Below are positions 44,598 to 51,777 of a stretch of 51,777 nt of DNA, piece by piece (position 1 is the stretch's first letter; each line of letters opens with the position of its first letter). The stretch is taken from NCBI GenBank assembly GCA_014860005.1, contig JACZKP010000185.1, forward strand, positions 1-51,777. Direction: 5' to 3'. This DNA comes from Verrucomicrobiota bacterium (lineage in GTDB: Bacteria > Verrucomicrobiota > Verrucomicrobiae > Limisphaerales > UBA11358). A program made the position numbers and the translations under genes. A model generated the notes under the pieces. It saw only the letters and a list, made by a program, of their open reading frames with translations. It searched no databases and was not told where the DNA came from.

Positions 44598-46177
44598 ACG
44601 CCGCGCCGGAGAACCTCCCAAACGTCTTCGACCGCGCGTTTGCCGGAATCAGCCAGGCGCGGGAAGCCTTCACGCCGCAACTGACGCCGCGCGAGGTGGG
44701 CACGATTACAAACGTGTCCACCGGCATCGCCCGCGTCTCCGGCTTGCCGGGCGTGGGGTTTGAGGAGTTGGTGAAGTTTCCCGGTGGCGTCTTCGGCATC
44801 GCGTTCAACGTGGACGAAGACGAAGTCGGCGTCGTGCTGCTGGGCGAATACTCGCATCTGCACGCGGGCGAAGAGGTCGAGCGCACCGGCCGCGTCATGG
44901 ACGTCGCCGTGGGCGAGGGATTGCTGGGCCGCGTCATTGACCCGCTCGGACGGCCGCTCGATGGCCGCGGGTCGGTGGACTCCAGCGAACGCCTGCCCAT
45001 TGAACGCCCGGCCGCTGCCATCATGGATCGCTCGCCAGTCACTGTGCCGCTGCAAACTGGTCTCAAAGTCGTGGATGCGCTCATCCCCGTCGGACGCGGT
45101 CAGCGAGAATTGATTCTGGGCGACCGGCAGACGGGGAAAACTGCCATCGCGCTCGACACTATTCTCAATCAGCGCGGCCAGGACGTCGTGTGCGTCTATT
45201 GCGCCATCGGCCAGCGAGCGGCTTCGGTGGCGAAGGCCGTGGCCATCTTGCGCGAGCAGGGCGCGCTGGACTACACCGTCGTGGTCGTGACCGAGGGCAA
45301 CGATCCGCCCGGCCTCGCCTACATCGCGCCTTACGCCGCGACCAGCATCGCGGAGCATTTCATGGAGGCAGGCCGCGACGTGTTGATCGTGTATGACGAC
45401 CTCACCCAACACGCCCGCGCCTATCGCGAACTTTCCCTGCTGCTCCGCCGTCCGCCCGGACGCGAAGCTTTCCCCGGCGACATTTTCTACATTCACTCGC
45501 GCCTGCTGGAACGCGCCACCCATTTGAGCGAAGAACGCGGCGGGGGTTCGCTCACTGCGCTCCCCATCATCGAGACCGAGGCGCAGAACATGTCCGCCTA
45601 CATTCCGACCAACCTGATTTCCATCACGGACGGACAAATCTACCTGTCGCCATCGCTGTTCGCGTTGGGCGTGCTGCCGGCGGTGGATGTCGGCAAATCC
45701 GTCTCGCGCGTCGGGGGCAAGGCGCAACGAGCGGCCTACCGCGCGGTCGCGGGCGACCTCAAGCTCGCCTACGCGCAGTTCGAGGAACTCGAAACCTTCG
45801 CCCGTTTCGGTGCGCGCCTGGATGAAGCTACGCGCAAGATCATCGAGCATGGACGACGCATCCGCGCCTGCCTCAAGCAGCCGGAGTTCGCCCCGGTATC
45901 CGTGCCCTCACAAATCGCCGTGCTGCTGGCGTTGACGGCGGACCTCTTCGACAACGTGCCGCTGGATCAAATGACCCAAGCGGAAAAAGCCGTCATCGAG
46001 GCGGCGGCCAAAATCCCGGCGGAAGTGGGCGCGCGATTTGAAACCGCCAAAGAGCTGAGCGATGAGGATCGCAAGAGGATCATTGAACTCGCCCGCCAGG
46101 CGCTTGCGCCGTTCCAGCCCAAGCCGGAAGCCAAACCCGACGAGCCTGCCCAAAAGTCCGAGAAGGAGGCGACATGA
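44594..46177 (+). CDS. atpA: N-ATPase alpha subunit
   Basis: A 527-residue alpha subunit. Blocks: [38 protein letters not shown] (Walker A K182), [38 protein letters not shown] and the Arg-finger region [20 protein letters not shown]. The C-terminus has a Lys/Pro/Glu-rich tail. The ATG at 44594 overlaps the atpF stop; a longer in-frame start inside atpF is not needed. Confidence 0.95.
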   Translation: MNAAPENLPNVFDRAFAGISQAREAFTPQLTPREVGTITNVSTGIARVSGLPGVGFEELVKFPGGVFGIAFNVDEDEVGVVLLGEYSHLHAGEEVERTGRVMDVAVGEGLLGRVIDPLGRPLDGRGSVDSSERLPIERPAAAIMDRSPVTVPLQTGLKVVDALIPVGRGQRELILGDRQTGKTAIALDTILNQRGQDVVCVYCAIGQRAASVAKAVAILREQGALDYTVVVVTEGNDPPGLAYIAPYAATSIAEHFMEAGRDVLIVYDDLTQHARAYRELSLLLRRPPGREAFPGDIFYIHSRLLERATHLSEERGGGSLTALPIIETEAQNMSAYIPTNLISITDGQIYLSPSLFALGVLPAVDVGKSVSRVGGKAQRAAYRAVAGDLKLAYAQFEELETFARFGARLDEATRKIIEHGRRIRACLKQPEFAPVSVPSQIAVLLALTADLFDNVPLDQMTQAEKAVIEAAAKIPAEVGARFETAKELSDEDRKRIIELARQALAPFQPKPEAKPDEPAQKSEKEAT

Positions 46178-47073
46178 GCGACACGACGGCCAGCCTCCGC
46201 CGCAAGATCGGCAGCGCCGGCGATCTGCAATCCGTCGTCCGCACGATGAAGGCCCTGGCCGCTTCGAGCATCGGGCAATATGAGAAATCCGTGCGCGCAT
46301 TGGGTGACTACTATCGAACGGTGGAGTTGGGGTTGGGCGAGTGCTTTCGTGCCAGTGAATCCGCCCTGGTGATGGAACGGAGAGGACACGCCAATGCGGA
46401 TGCCATTGGCGCGGTCGTCTTCGGTTCAGACCAGGGACTGGTCGGGCAGTTCAACGACGTCGTGGCCGATTTTACCGTGAAGACCCTCGCTGCGCTGCCC
46501 GGCCAATCCAAAGTCTGGGCCGTTGGCGAGCGAGTCCACGCGCGGCTGACGGATGAGGGCTTGCCGCCGATAGGATTGTTAACCGTCCCGAATTCCGTTC
46601 AGGCGATCACGCCGCTCATCGGACAGATTCTAGTCGAGCACGAGACGCATCACGGACGGGGGGAAGTCACCGAACTCCACCTCTTCTACAACCGCCCGAC
46701 ATCGGGCGCAGTTTACACGCCCGTTCATCAGCGACTGCTCCCACTGGACGATACCTGGCGTCGCAAGCTGGCCGAGCTTCCCTGGCCGACAAAGCCCCTG
46801 CCCGAGGTCATGGGTGGCAGCGCGACCTTGAGGGCGCTCATCCGCGAATATCTTTTCGTCTCGCTGTTTCGAGCGTGCGCTGAATCGCTCGCGAGCGAGA
46901 ATGCCAGTCGTCTCGCCGCGATGGAACGCGCGGATCGCAACATTGACGAACTGCTGGCCGACCTCAACGGCAACTTCCATCGTTTGCGCCAGAGCGGAAT
47001 TGACGCCGAGCTTTTCGACGTGATCTCCGGCTTTGAGGCACTGGTTGAGCGGGCAGTGCGGACCAGCCCTTAG
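46174..47073 (+). CDS. atpG: N-ATPase gamma subunit
   Basis: A 299-residue rotor shaft subunit. The N-terminal helix ([20 protein letters not shown], then [13 protein letters not shown]) and C-terminal helix ([20 protein letters not shown]) form the coiled coil; between them is a Rossmann-like domain ([16 protein letters not shown]). The sequence is diverged from standard gamma, as usual in N-ATPases. It ends the atpDCQRBEFAG set; the next gene starts 43 bp later. Confidence 0.92.
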   Translation: MSDTTASLRRKIGSAGDLQSVVRTMKALAASSIGQYEKSVRALGDYYRTVELGLGECFRASESALVMERRGHANADAIGAVVFGSDQGLVGQFNDVVADFTVKTLAALPGQSKVWAVGERVHARLTDEGLPPIGLLTVPNSVQAITPLIGQILVEHETHHGRGEVTELHLFYNRPTSGAVYTPVHQRLLPLDDTWRRKLAELPWPTKPLPEVMGGSATLRALIREYLFVSLFRACAESLASENASRLAAMERADRNIDELLADLNGNFHRLRQSGIDAELFDVISGFEALVERAVRTSP

Positions 47074-47115
47074 GAGTTGAGCCATGAAATAACCGGATTA
47101 ATCGAAGGTTGAACC

Positions 47116-48471
47116 ATGAATAAACTCAAACACCTCTGGAGCAATCTGCGCGCGAGCTTTTGGTTTCTGCCGTTGTTGATCGTCGCGTTCAGCACGGTCC
47201 TGGCCGTGGGTTTGATCGACATGGATTCCTCCGGGAGCCGGGACTGGATGGCCGACTGGCCGCGCCTTTTCGGGGCCGGCGCGGCGGGGGCCCGCGGGAT
47301 GCTGGCCACCATTGCCGGCTCGATGATGACCGTGGTGGGAGTCACGTTCTCCATGACCTTGGTGACCCTGGCGCTCGCTTCGAGCCAATACACTTCACGC
47401 ATTCTGCGGAACTTCATGAGGGACCGCGTCACGCAGGTCGTGCTCGGAATCTTCGCCGGCATTTTCACTTACTGTCTCATCGTGTTGCGCACCATTCGCG
47501 GCGGCGACGAGGGCGCATTTGTTCCGAGCCTGTCGGTGGCTTTCAGCGTCGTGCTGGCAATTGGCGGCATCATGACCCTCATTTTCTTCATTCATCACAT
47601 CGCGACTTCGATCCAGGCCTCGAGCATTATTGCCTCGGTGACGAAGGAAACCTTGGAGGCGGTGGATCGGCTTTTCCCGGAGAAGCTGGGACGAGAGCCG
47701 ATGGAGGACGAAGCCGATCCGTCCCTGCTCCCGCTGCCGGCGCGGAACTGGCAGGCCGTCATGGCCCGTCGCAATGGCTACCTCCAGGGCGTGGATAACG
47801 AGGCGCTTCTGCGCCTGGCGCGGGAGCACCAGACCATCGTGCGGATGGACCGCGGCATCGGCGAGTTTGTGGTCCAGAACACCCCGCTCGCCTCGCTCGC
47901 TCTGGACGACCCGCCGGACAAGGAAATTATGGCCGACCTGCGGGCGGCTTACAGCATCGACCGGAACCGCACGGTGAAACAGGACTGCGCGTTCGGCATC
48001 CGCCAGCTCGTGGATATGGCGTTGCACGCGCTCTCCCCCGGCATCAACGACACCACGACGGCCGTGATGTGTGTGGATTATTTGACGGCGATTCTGGCGC
48101 GACTGGCCGCCCGGGAAATCCCTTCCTCGCGCCGCTATGAGCACGGCGAACTGCGGGTGATCGCCATCGGGCAGACCTTTGCCAGCCTGGTGGCCGAATC
48201 GTTCGATCAAATTCGAGGTAGCGCCGAAGGCAACGTCGCCATCATGTTACGGATGTTGGGCGCGCTGCAAACCATCGCCAGTCTGACGGACAGCCCGAGT
48301 CGGCGGCGGGTGCTTCGGGAACAAGCGGAGTGCATCGCCGAATTGGCCGAACGCACCATCAAGTCTCCGCGCGACCGGGCCCGGTTTGAGAGCCGGCTGG
48401 CACGGGTGCCCAAAGCGCTTGAAATGGCTCCACTCTCCAAGCACAAGCAACCAACAAAGCCACAACCATGA
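47116..48471 (+). CDS. DUF2254 membrane protein
   Basis: A 451-residue protein with four N-terminal membrane segments: SFWFLPLLIVAFSTVLAVGL, ATIAGSMMTVVGVTFSMTLV, VTQVVLGIFAGIFTYCLIVL and LSVAFSVVLAIGGIMTLIFF. The C-terminal soluble half has RNGYLQGVDNEALLRLA and ALHALSPGINDTTTAVMCVD, a signature of DUF2254. Function unknown. It may be co-transcribed with the ATPase operon and its stop overlaps the next start. Confidence 0.9.
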   Translation: MNKLKHLWSNLRASFWFLPLLIVAFSTVLAVGLIDMDSSGSRDWMADWPRLFGAGAAGARGMLATIAGSMMTVVGVTFSMTLVTLALASSQYTSRILRNFMRDRVTQVVLGIFAGIFTYCLIVLRTIRGGDEGAFVPSLSVAFSVVLAIGGIMTLIFFIHHIATSIQASSIIASVTKETLEAVDRLFPEKLGREPMEDEADPSLLPLPARNWQAVMARRNGYLQGVDNEALLRLAREHQTIVRMDRGIGEFVVQNTPLASLALDDPPDKEIMADLRAAYSIDRNRTVKQDCAFGIRQLVDMALHALSPGINDTTTAVMCVDYLTAILARLAAREIPSSRRYEHGELRVIAIGQTFASLVAESFDQIRGSAEGNVAIMLRMLGALQTIASLTDSPSRRRVLREQAECIAELAERTIKSPRDRARFESRLARVPKALEMAPLSKHKQPTKPQP

Positions 48472-48914
48472 AAACCAAATCAAAAGATTTCCGCGTTCCC
48501 GCAGGTAAACCAGTTGACCTCAAAAAGTGGCCGACGCGCGTGAAGCGGATATACAAATCGAAGAAGAATTACCACAAGCTCCTCGAATCCCAGGTAACGG
48601 CGTTGAGCGCGTTGCAGCGATTGCACTACGCGTCCAACCGCTATGCCGTGCTGCTGATTTTGCAGGGGATGGACGCCGCGGGCAAAGACGGGGCCACCCG
48701 CGTAGAAGTCCATCTTAGCGACGAGAATGGTGAGAAGACCGGAGGCCGTGACAAGCGTTGCATGATGGAAGCGCGCCTGGAAGGTCACCAACCGATTGCG
48801 GTCACAGATGAGGCGGAGACAATCGCCCAAGCCATCGACGGCGCGGCTGACAAATTAAAGAGCGCTCTCGATAGCACGCTCGGTCGGAAAGGAAGAGATC
48901 ATGGAACCGAATGA
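48468..48914 (+). CDS. Chimera: PPK2 N-terminus joined to HPF C-terminus
   Basis: A 148-residue open frame. Residues 1-75 are the N-terminus of a class III polyphosphate kinase 2: DFRVPAGKPVDLKKWPTRVK, SALQRLHYASNRYAVLLIL and QGMDAAGKDGA, the Walker A. The next residue begins TRVEVHLSDENGEKTGGRDK and KRCMMEARLEGHQPIAV, the C-terminal two thirds of the HPF-like protein at 32747 (about 80% identical). The join is seamless and in frame at GKDGA/TRVEV. The kinase cannot work because Walker B and the lid are absent. Either this is a scar of a deletion or a small new protein. It overlaps both neighbours (stop of DUF2254 and start of the next gene), so it is probably still translated. Confidence 0.85.
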   Translation: MKTKSKDFRVPAGKPVDLKKWPTRVKRIYKSKKNYHKLLESQVTALSALQRLHYASNRYAVLLILQGMDAAGKDGATRVEVHLSDENGEKTGGRDKRCMMEARLEGHQPIAVTDEAETIAQAIDGAADKLKSALDSTLGRKGRDHGTE

Positions 48915-49410
48915 GTTCAACGAGGTGAAGAAGGCCCGACCGGAGACAGGTGCGGCGCAACTCGAGCCTCCCGACAAGCGTGAGACCTCTCAGGAGATGG
49001 CGCATAGCCGGTGCTGGTGGGTGGGCGTCATCGCCGTCGCGCTCGCGTTTGGTCTGGGCTTGGTGCCGATGTGGCTGAAAGCCGGACGCCACGCGAGTGA
49101 GCGCGACTCCGCGCAGCGTCAAGTGAGGTTGCTGCAATTCGAAGTCTGGGCCGCCGCCGCGGCGGGCGATGCGCGACGGGGCGAATATGAGTTGGCCCGG
49201 CAGGCGGCCAGCCAATTTTTCACCGAGCTGCGGGAGGAGTTCGACTTGGGGGGCGGCTCAGCTTTGAGTTTGGCACAGCAGGATGCGCTGAAGCCACTGC
49301 TCACGCAACGGGACAACCTCATCACCTTGCTTGCCCGCAACGACCCGGCTTCAGCGGAGAGGTTGGCTGAGGTCTATCTTGCCTGCCGTAAATCGTTGCG
49401 CGGCGGCTGA
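48901..49410 (+). CDS. Hypothetical single-pass membrane protein
   Basis: A 169-residue protein I do not recognise. A charged cytoplasmic stretch of 38 residues is followed by one membrane helix (WWVGVIAVALAFGLGLVPMW) and a helical periplasmic domain rich in Ala, Arg and Glu (QVRLLQFEVWAAAAAGDARR, YELARQAASQFFTELREEFD). The pattern resembles small coiled-coil proteins, possibly oligomeric. It overlaps the preceding chimera by 14 bp and so belongs to the same transcription unit. Confidence 0.7.
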   Translation: MEPNEFNEVKKARPETGAAQLEPPDKRETSQEMAHSRCWWVGVIAVALAFGLGLVPMWLKAGRHASERDSAQRQVRLLQFEVWAAAAAGDARRGEYELARQAASQFFTELREEFDLGGGSALSLAQQDALKPLLTQRDNLITLLARNDPASAERLAEVYLACRKSLRGG

Positions 49411-49484
49411 CGCGGCTACGGAGCTGAATGCTTTGTGGAGCAACGGAAGCCAAAACCATAACTAAACACGAGGCGCAAATTATC

Positions 49485-49961
49485 ATGAACAAAGCACTCA
49501 TCATTGTCGCTGACCTCGGCCTGCTCCGGGCCTATCGCGAAACCCAAAACGTGGCCGACCGGCAACCGCATCTGGAACTGATCGAGGAATTGAAGTTGGA
49601 GAGCGCCCACCAAAAGCCGTCCGACCAATTGACCGATCAGGCGGGCCGTTTTCCCCGAGGCGGTGGGGCTGCGAATATCTCCGGTGATCTCTCGGCAGGC
49701 GAAAGCCTCAATTCGGAAGCCGAACAAAGCCGCCGGCTCATCAGTCAGTTGGCCGGGAGAATCAACGCACTGTTGGCGGCGGACGACGTGACACGCTGCT
49801 CCATCGCGATCAGCGGCGCGATTCATAATCAACTGCTCGTAGCCATTGACCCCAAAGCCCGCGCCAAGATTGGCCAGGTGCTGGCATCGAACCTCACCAA
49901 GACCGACCCGCAAGCGCTGGCCGGACATTTTGCCAAAGCCGTCGCCTTGAAGCAGCGCTGA
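49485..49961 (+). CDS. Host-attachment-type (eRF1-like) protein
   Basis: A 158-residue protein of the family named 'protein required for attachment to host cells' (PF10116), related to the bacterial eRF1-like (baeRF) group. Seen: ALIIVADLGLLRAYRETQN, LELIEELKLESAHQ, DQAGRFPRGGG, EQSRRLISQLAGRINALLAA and a C-terminal LASNLTKTDPQALAGHF. The real role is unknown; eRF1-like relatives are thought to act on ribosomes. The ATG at 49485 is used; the upstream in-frame codons have no family similarity. Confidence 0.82.
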   Translation: MNKALIIVADLGLLRAYRETQNVADRQPHLELIEELKLESAHQKPSDQLTDQAGRFPRGGGAANISGDLSAGESLNSEAEQSRRLISQLAGRINALLAADDVTRCSIAISGAIHNQLLVAIDPKARAKIGQVLASNLTKTDPQALAGHFAKAVALKQR

Positions 49962-49975
49962 AGGATAAAACCACT

Positions 49976-50011
49976 CCAGCCAATCCCGGCACGGTCGTCT
50001 CGGTGCGCGGT
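49976..50011 (+). pseudogene. Second 5' fragment of an atpD gene
   Basis: Encodes [12 protein letters not shown], identical in all 12 residues to atpD codons at 39875-39910, with 6 of 36 bases changed. It lies between the attachment-type gene and the serpin, inside a frame that ends GGQYLPIPIGDAVA at 50080. Base changes are mostly synonymous, pointing to a diverged homologue rather than a fresh copy. Confidence 0.7.
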
Positions 50012-50034
50012 AAGGAAAAAGGTGGCCGCAGGCC

Positions 50035-50062
50035 GGGTGGTCAATACTTGCCGATTCCCATA
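50035..50062 (+). promoter_or_regulatory. Degenerate palindrome-like site ahead of serpin
   Basis: GGGTGGTCAATAC, nine other bases, then CCCATAGG. Compare GGGTGGGGTCAATACCCCAT at 2201. It looks like the xfp-type site split by an insertion. Weak evidence. Confidence 0.2.
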
Positions 50063-50089
50063 GGCGATGCGGTGGCTTAAATTCTCCGC

Positions 50090-51313
50090 GTGAGAACCAA
50101 CCTTTGCCTGCTGTTAGCCCTTGTCGGGACGGCGAATCTTAACCTCAGCGTTGCGGCGGAGTCCGACTTGTCCAAACTCGCGGCAGCGAACAACACCTTT
50201 GCTTTCAAACTGCTGAAGCAACTGGCCACGGAGCAGCCGGGCGCGAGCGTTTTTGTTTCGCCTTACAGCGCGGCAACGGCGTTGCAGATGGCCGCGAACG
50301 GCGCGGCGGGCCAGACCAAAACTGAAATGGAGCAGGTCTTGGGAACGACCGACCTTCCGACGGCGGCGTTGAATGCTGCCAGCAAAGCCGCAGCGGAATT
50401 ACTCAATCCCAAAGACACCAACATCATCCTGACCACGGCCAATGCGCTTTGGTATCGGCAGGGTGCGGCGGTGAAGCCCGGCTTCCTTGAAGCGAACCAG
50501 AAGTTTTTCTCGTCCACGGTCAAGGCGCTGGACTTTGCCAACGCACCAGCGGCGGAGGCGGAGATCAACCAGTGGGCCAGCGACCAGACGCACGGCCGCA
50601 TCACCGGCATCGCCAATGGCATGATTGATCCGCGCTACACGGATCTGGTGCTGGCGAACGCGATTTATTTCAAGGGCAAATGGCTCGACCCGTTTGACGC
50701 GAAGCTCACCAAGCCGCGTGCTTTTCATCCCGCCACTGGCGCGGCCAGGAATCTGCCGATGATGGAAATGTCGAAGAAATTCACCTACCGCAAAGGTTCT
50801 GGCTATCAGGCCGTGCGATTGCCCTACCTGGGTTACGATCTGGCAATGTATGTTTTTTTGCCCGACCCCGGATCGAGTCCGGCGAAGCTGCTGCAAATCA
50901 TGAATGGCGACAATTGGCGGCGGGTGACGATGCCGGGATTCAGCGAACGCGACGGCTGGGTGGTGATGCCCAGGTTCAAACTCGAAAATACGCTGGATCT
51001 GATTGCGCCGCTCAAGGCGCTGGGGATGAAGACGGCATTCAACAACCAGAAGTCGCAACCGGATGCGGATTTTTCAGGAATGTTCAACGACCCTCATCAT
51101 ATTTCCGAAGTTCGACAAAAAGCGTTCGTGGAAGTGGGTGAGGAAGGAACAGAAGCGGCAGCGGTGACGGCGATAGGAGTTCCCCAAAGTGGAATGGCAG
51201 AAGTGAATCCCCCGAAACCGTTTCAGATGATCGTGGACCGGCCATTTTTGTTCACCATCGTGGATGCGCGCAGCGAGATGATTTTGTTCATGGGCTTGGT
51301 GAACGACTTTTGA
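50090..51313 (+). CDS. Secreted serpin (serine protease inhibitor)
   Basis: A 407-residue protein: signal peptide (LLLALVGTANLNLSVAA), then the full serpin fold: SVFVSPYSAATALQMAANGA, VLANAIYFKGKWLDPFD, VRLPYLGYDLAMYVFLPD and FLFTIVDARSEMILFMGLV. The hinge of the reactive loop, EVGEEGTEAAAVTAI (from E348), has the small residues required for an inhibitory serpin. The loop continues GVPQSGMAEVNPPKPF, so the scissile bond is probably near QSGMAE; the target protease is unknown. It starts at GTG 50090. Serpins are uncommon in bacteria. Confidence 0.92.
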   Translation: MRTNLCLLLALVGTANLNLSVAAESDLSKLAAANNTFAFKLLKQLATEQPGASVFVSPYSAATALQMAANGAAGQTKTEMEQVLGTTDLPTAALNAASKAAAELLNPKDTNIILTTANALWYRQGAAVKPGFLEANQKFFSSTVKALDFANAPAAEAEINQWASDQTHGRITGIANGMIDPRYTDLVLANAIYFKGKWLDPFDAKLTKPRAFHPATGAARNLPMMEMSKKFTYRKGSGYQAVRLPYLGYDLAMYVFLPDPGSSPAKLLQIMNGDNWRRVTMPGFSERDGWVVMPRFKLENTLDLIAPLKALGMKTAFNNQKSQPDADFSGMFNDPHHISEVRQKAFVEVGEEGTEAAAVTAIGVPQSGMAEVNPPKPFQMIVDRPFLFTIVDARSEMILFMGLVNDF

Positions 51314-51519
51314 CTCTGCGCCTCCGCGCCTCCGCGTCTCTGCGGTTAAGTGCGCCATCCCCACGCAGGGATGTATGAGACTGCCTCCGGCGCACGCCAG
51401 CGGTGGGCGTTGCCGCCAGCAGGCCGGAAACCAGCGCTTGATAACGTTAGCCCGGCACGTCCAACAACCACTTGCCCGTCCCGCGATGGTCTTGCATCCG
51501 CGCGTGATTCTCCACCGGC
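51314..51519. other. Intergenic repeat boilerplate
   Basis: CTCTGCGCCTCCGCGCCTCC then GCGTCTCTGCGGTTAAG (51315-51351) is a dispersed type of intergenic sequence. The rest to 51519 holds short open frames without protein-like character; I see nothing else here. Confidence 0.5.
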
Positions 51520-51606
51520 TTATCTGCCTCGTCTGCTGTAGAAGAAGCCGCCGCCGCCGAGCAATAGCACCACAACCACGATGATTAATAAAGTTTGAGT
51601 ATCCAT
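51520..51606 (-). CDS. 28-residue membrane peptide
   Basis: On the minus strand an ATG at 51606 opens a 28-codon frame: MDTQTLLIIVVVVLLLGGGG followed by FFYSRRGR and TAA. It is a single hydrophobic helix, a Gly run and a positively charged tail, the pattern of small conserved membrane peptides of the DUF3309-like kind. No Shine-Dalgarno sequence is obvious. The even hydrophobic helix and the basic end make it a credible gene despite its size. Confidence 0.55.
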   Translation of the reverse strand: MDTQTLLIIVVVVLLLGGGGFFYSRRGR

Positions 51607-51639
51607 AACTGAACCATGCGGCTGGGAATGACTTCTCGC

Positions 51640-51777
51640 TAGTGTAGTGTAACAGTTAAAGCTTTACAATACGGCTGAGAGATGTCAACCTCAGCGGCAT
51701 GTGGGAATCTGCCGATTCACTTCCTTTAACCGACGAGCAGAAGCATCAACTGGAGAAGTGGGTTGCGGCTCCGTCGA
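51640..51777 (+). mobile_element. IS630-like element, 5' end only
   Basis: From ATG 51699 the frame reads SLPLTDEQKHQLEKWVAAPS, the N-terminal helix of IS630-family transposases (usual form LTDEQR-ELE-W). The upstream TAGTGTAGTGTAACAGTTAA, beginning at a TA dinucleotide, is a likely left terminus since IS630 elements insert at TA. The element runs past the window. Confidence 0.65.

Noticed and set aside
44585..45850. 421-codon antisense frame over atpA
   Set aside because: atpA has complete catalytic motifs on the + strand; the antisense frame has none.

Overview
The window reads as one contiguous stretch of a GC-rich bacterial chromosome, most likely from the Verrucomicrobiota (Pedosphaera/Limisphaera-like). 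This is an inference. It rests on the style of the intergenic palindromes (CTCACCCC/GGGGAGAGG-type, GTAGCGCAGAC-type and AACCCCAACGGGG-type elements), on boilerplate such as 'CTCTGCGCCTCCGCG', on a secreted LRR protein ending in RRFYRLRSP, and on the gene content. No rRNA or tRNA gene or CRISPR array was seen.

Layout. 1-2450: a decayed zone with a transposase-like remnant, a vapC with a TGA stop, a DUF3883 nuclease-like gene, a vsr fragment and repeat elements. 2454-8051: an overlapping carbon operon (phosphoketolase, class I aldolase fused to a HAD phosphatase, glucoamylase-like protein). 8262-15285: a sulfur cassette (MBL-fold/double rhodanese protein, two YeeE/YedE halves, sulfite-oxidase-like enzyme, DsrE-like protein, DUF6132, SulP). 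15284-19923: a rearranged duplication of a metallophosphatase-VIT1 pair around a BspA-type LRR gene. 20005-30698: a HlyD-FtsX-ATPase efflux operon split by an island carrying a PLD-helicase, an HigB/HigA-type pair and an Eco57I-like methyltransferase. 30705-31380: fused gene fragments. 31468-39095: desaturase, ribosome-hibernation-like factor, DUF302, CopA-CopB fusion, YihY, MscS and an internally deleted nhaA. 39259-47073: gene fragments, LapA and a complete N-type ATPase operon (atpDCQRBEFAG). 47116-51777: DUF2254, a PPK2-HPF chimera, a host-attachment-type protein, a serpin, a 28-residue membrane peptide and the start of an IS630-like element.

The genes fit an energy-limitation or stress theme: phosphoketolase bypass, hibernation factor, PPK2, an auxiliary (probably Na+) ATPase, sulfur oxidation, metal handling and osmotic channels. 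A short palindrome, GGGGT-N3/4-ACCCC followed by (A/G)TAGSC, occurs five times on the + strand, three or four times directly ahead of these transcription units; it could be the operator of an undescribed regulon.

The second theme is recombination. At least eight resident or foreign genes are present as truncated 5' ends (metallophosphatase, VIT1, FtsX, HPF, atpD twice, an M50 protease, PPK2, nhaA), often just upstream of an intact copy or fused in frame to another gene. Copies differ by roughly 10-30%, so most are not simple assembly duplicates.
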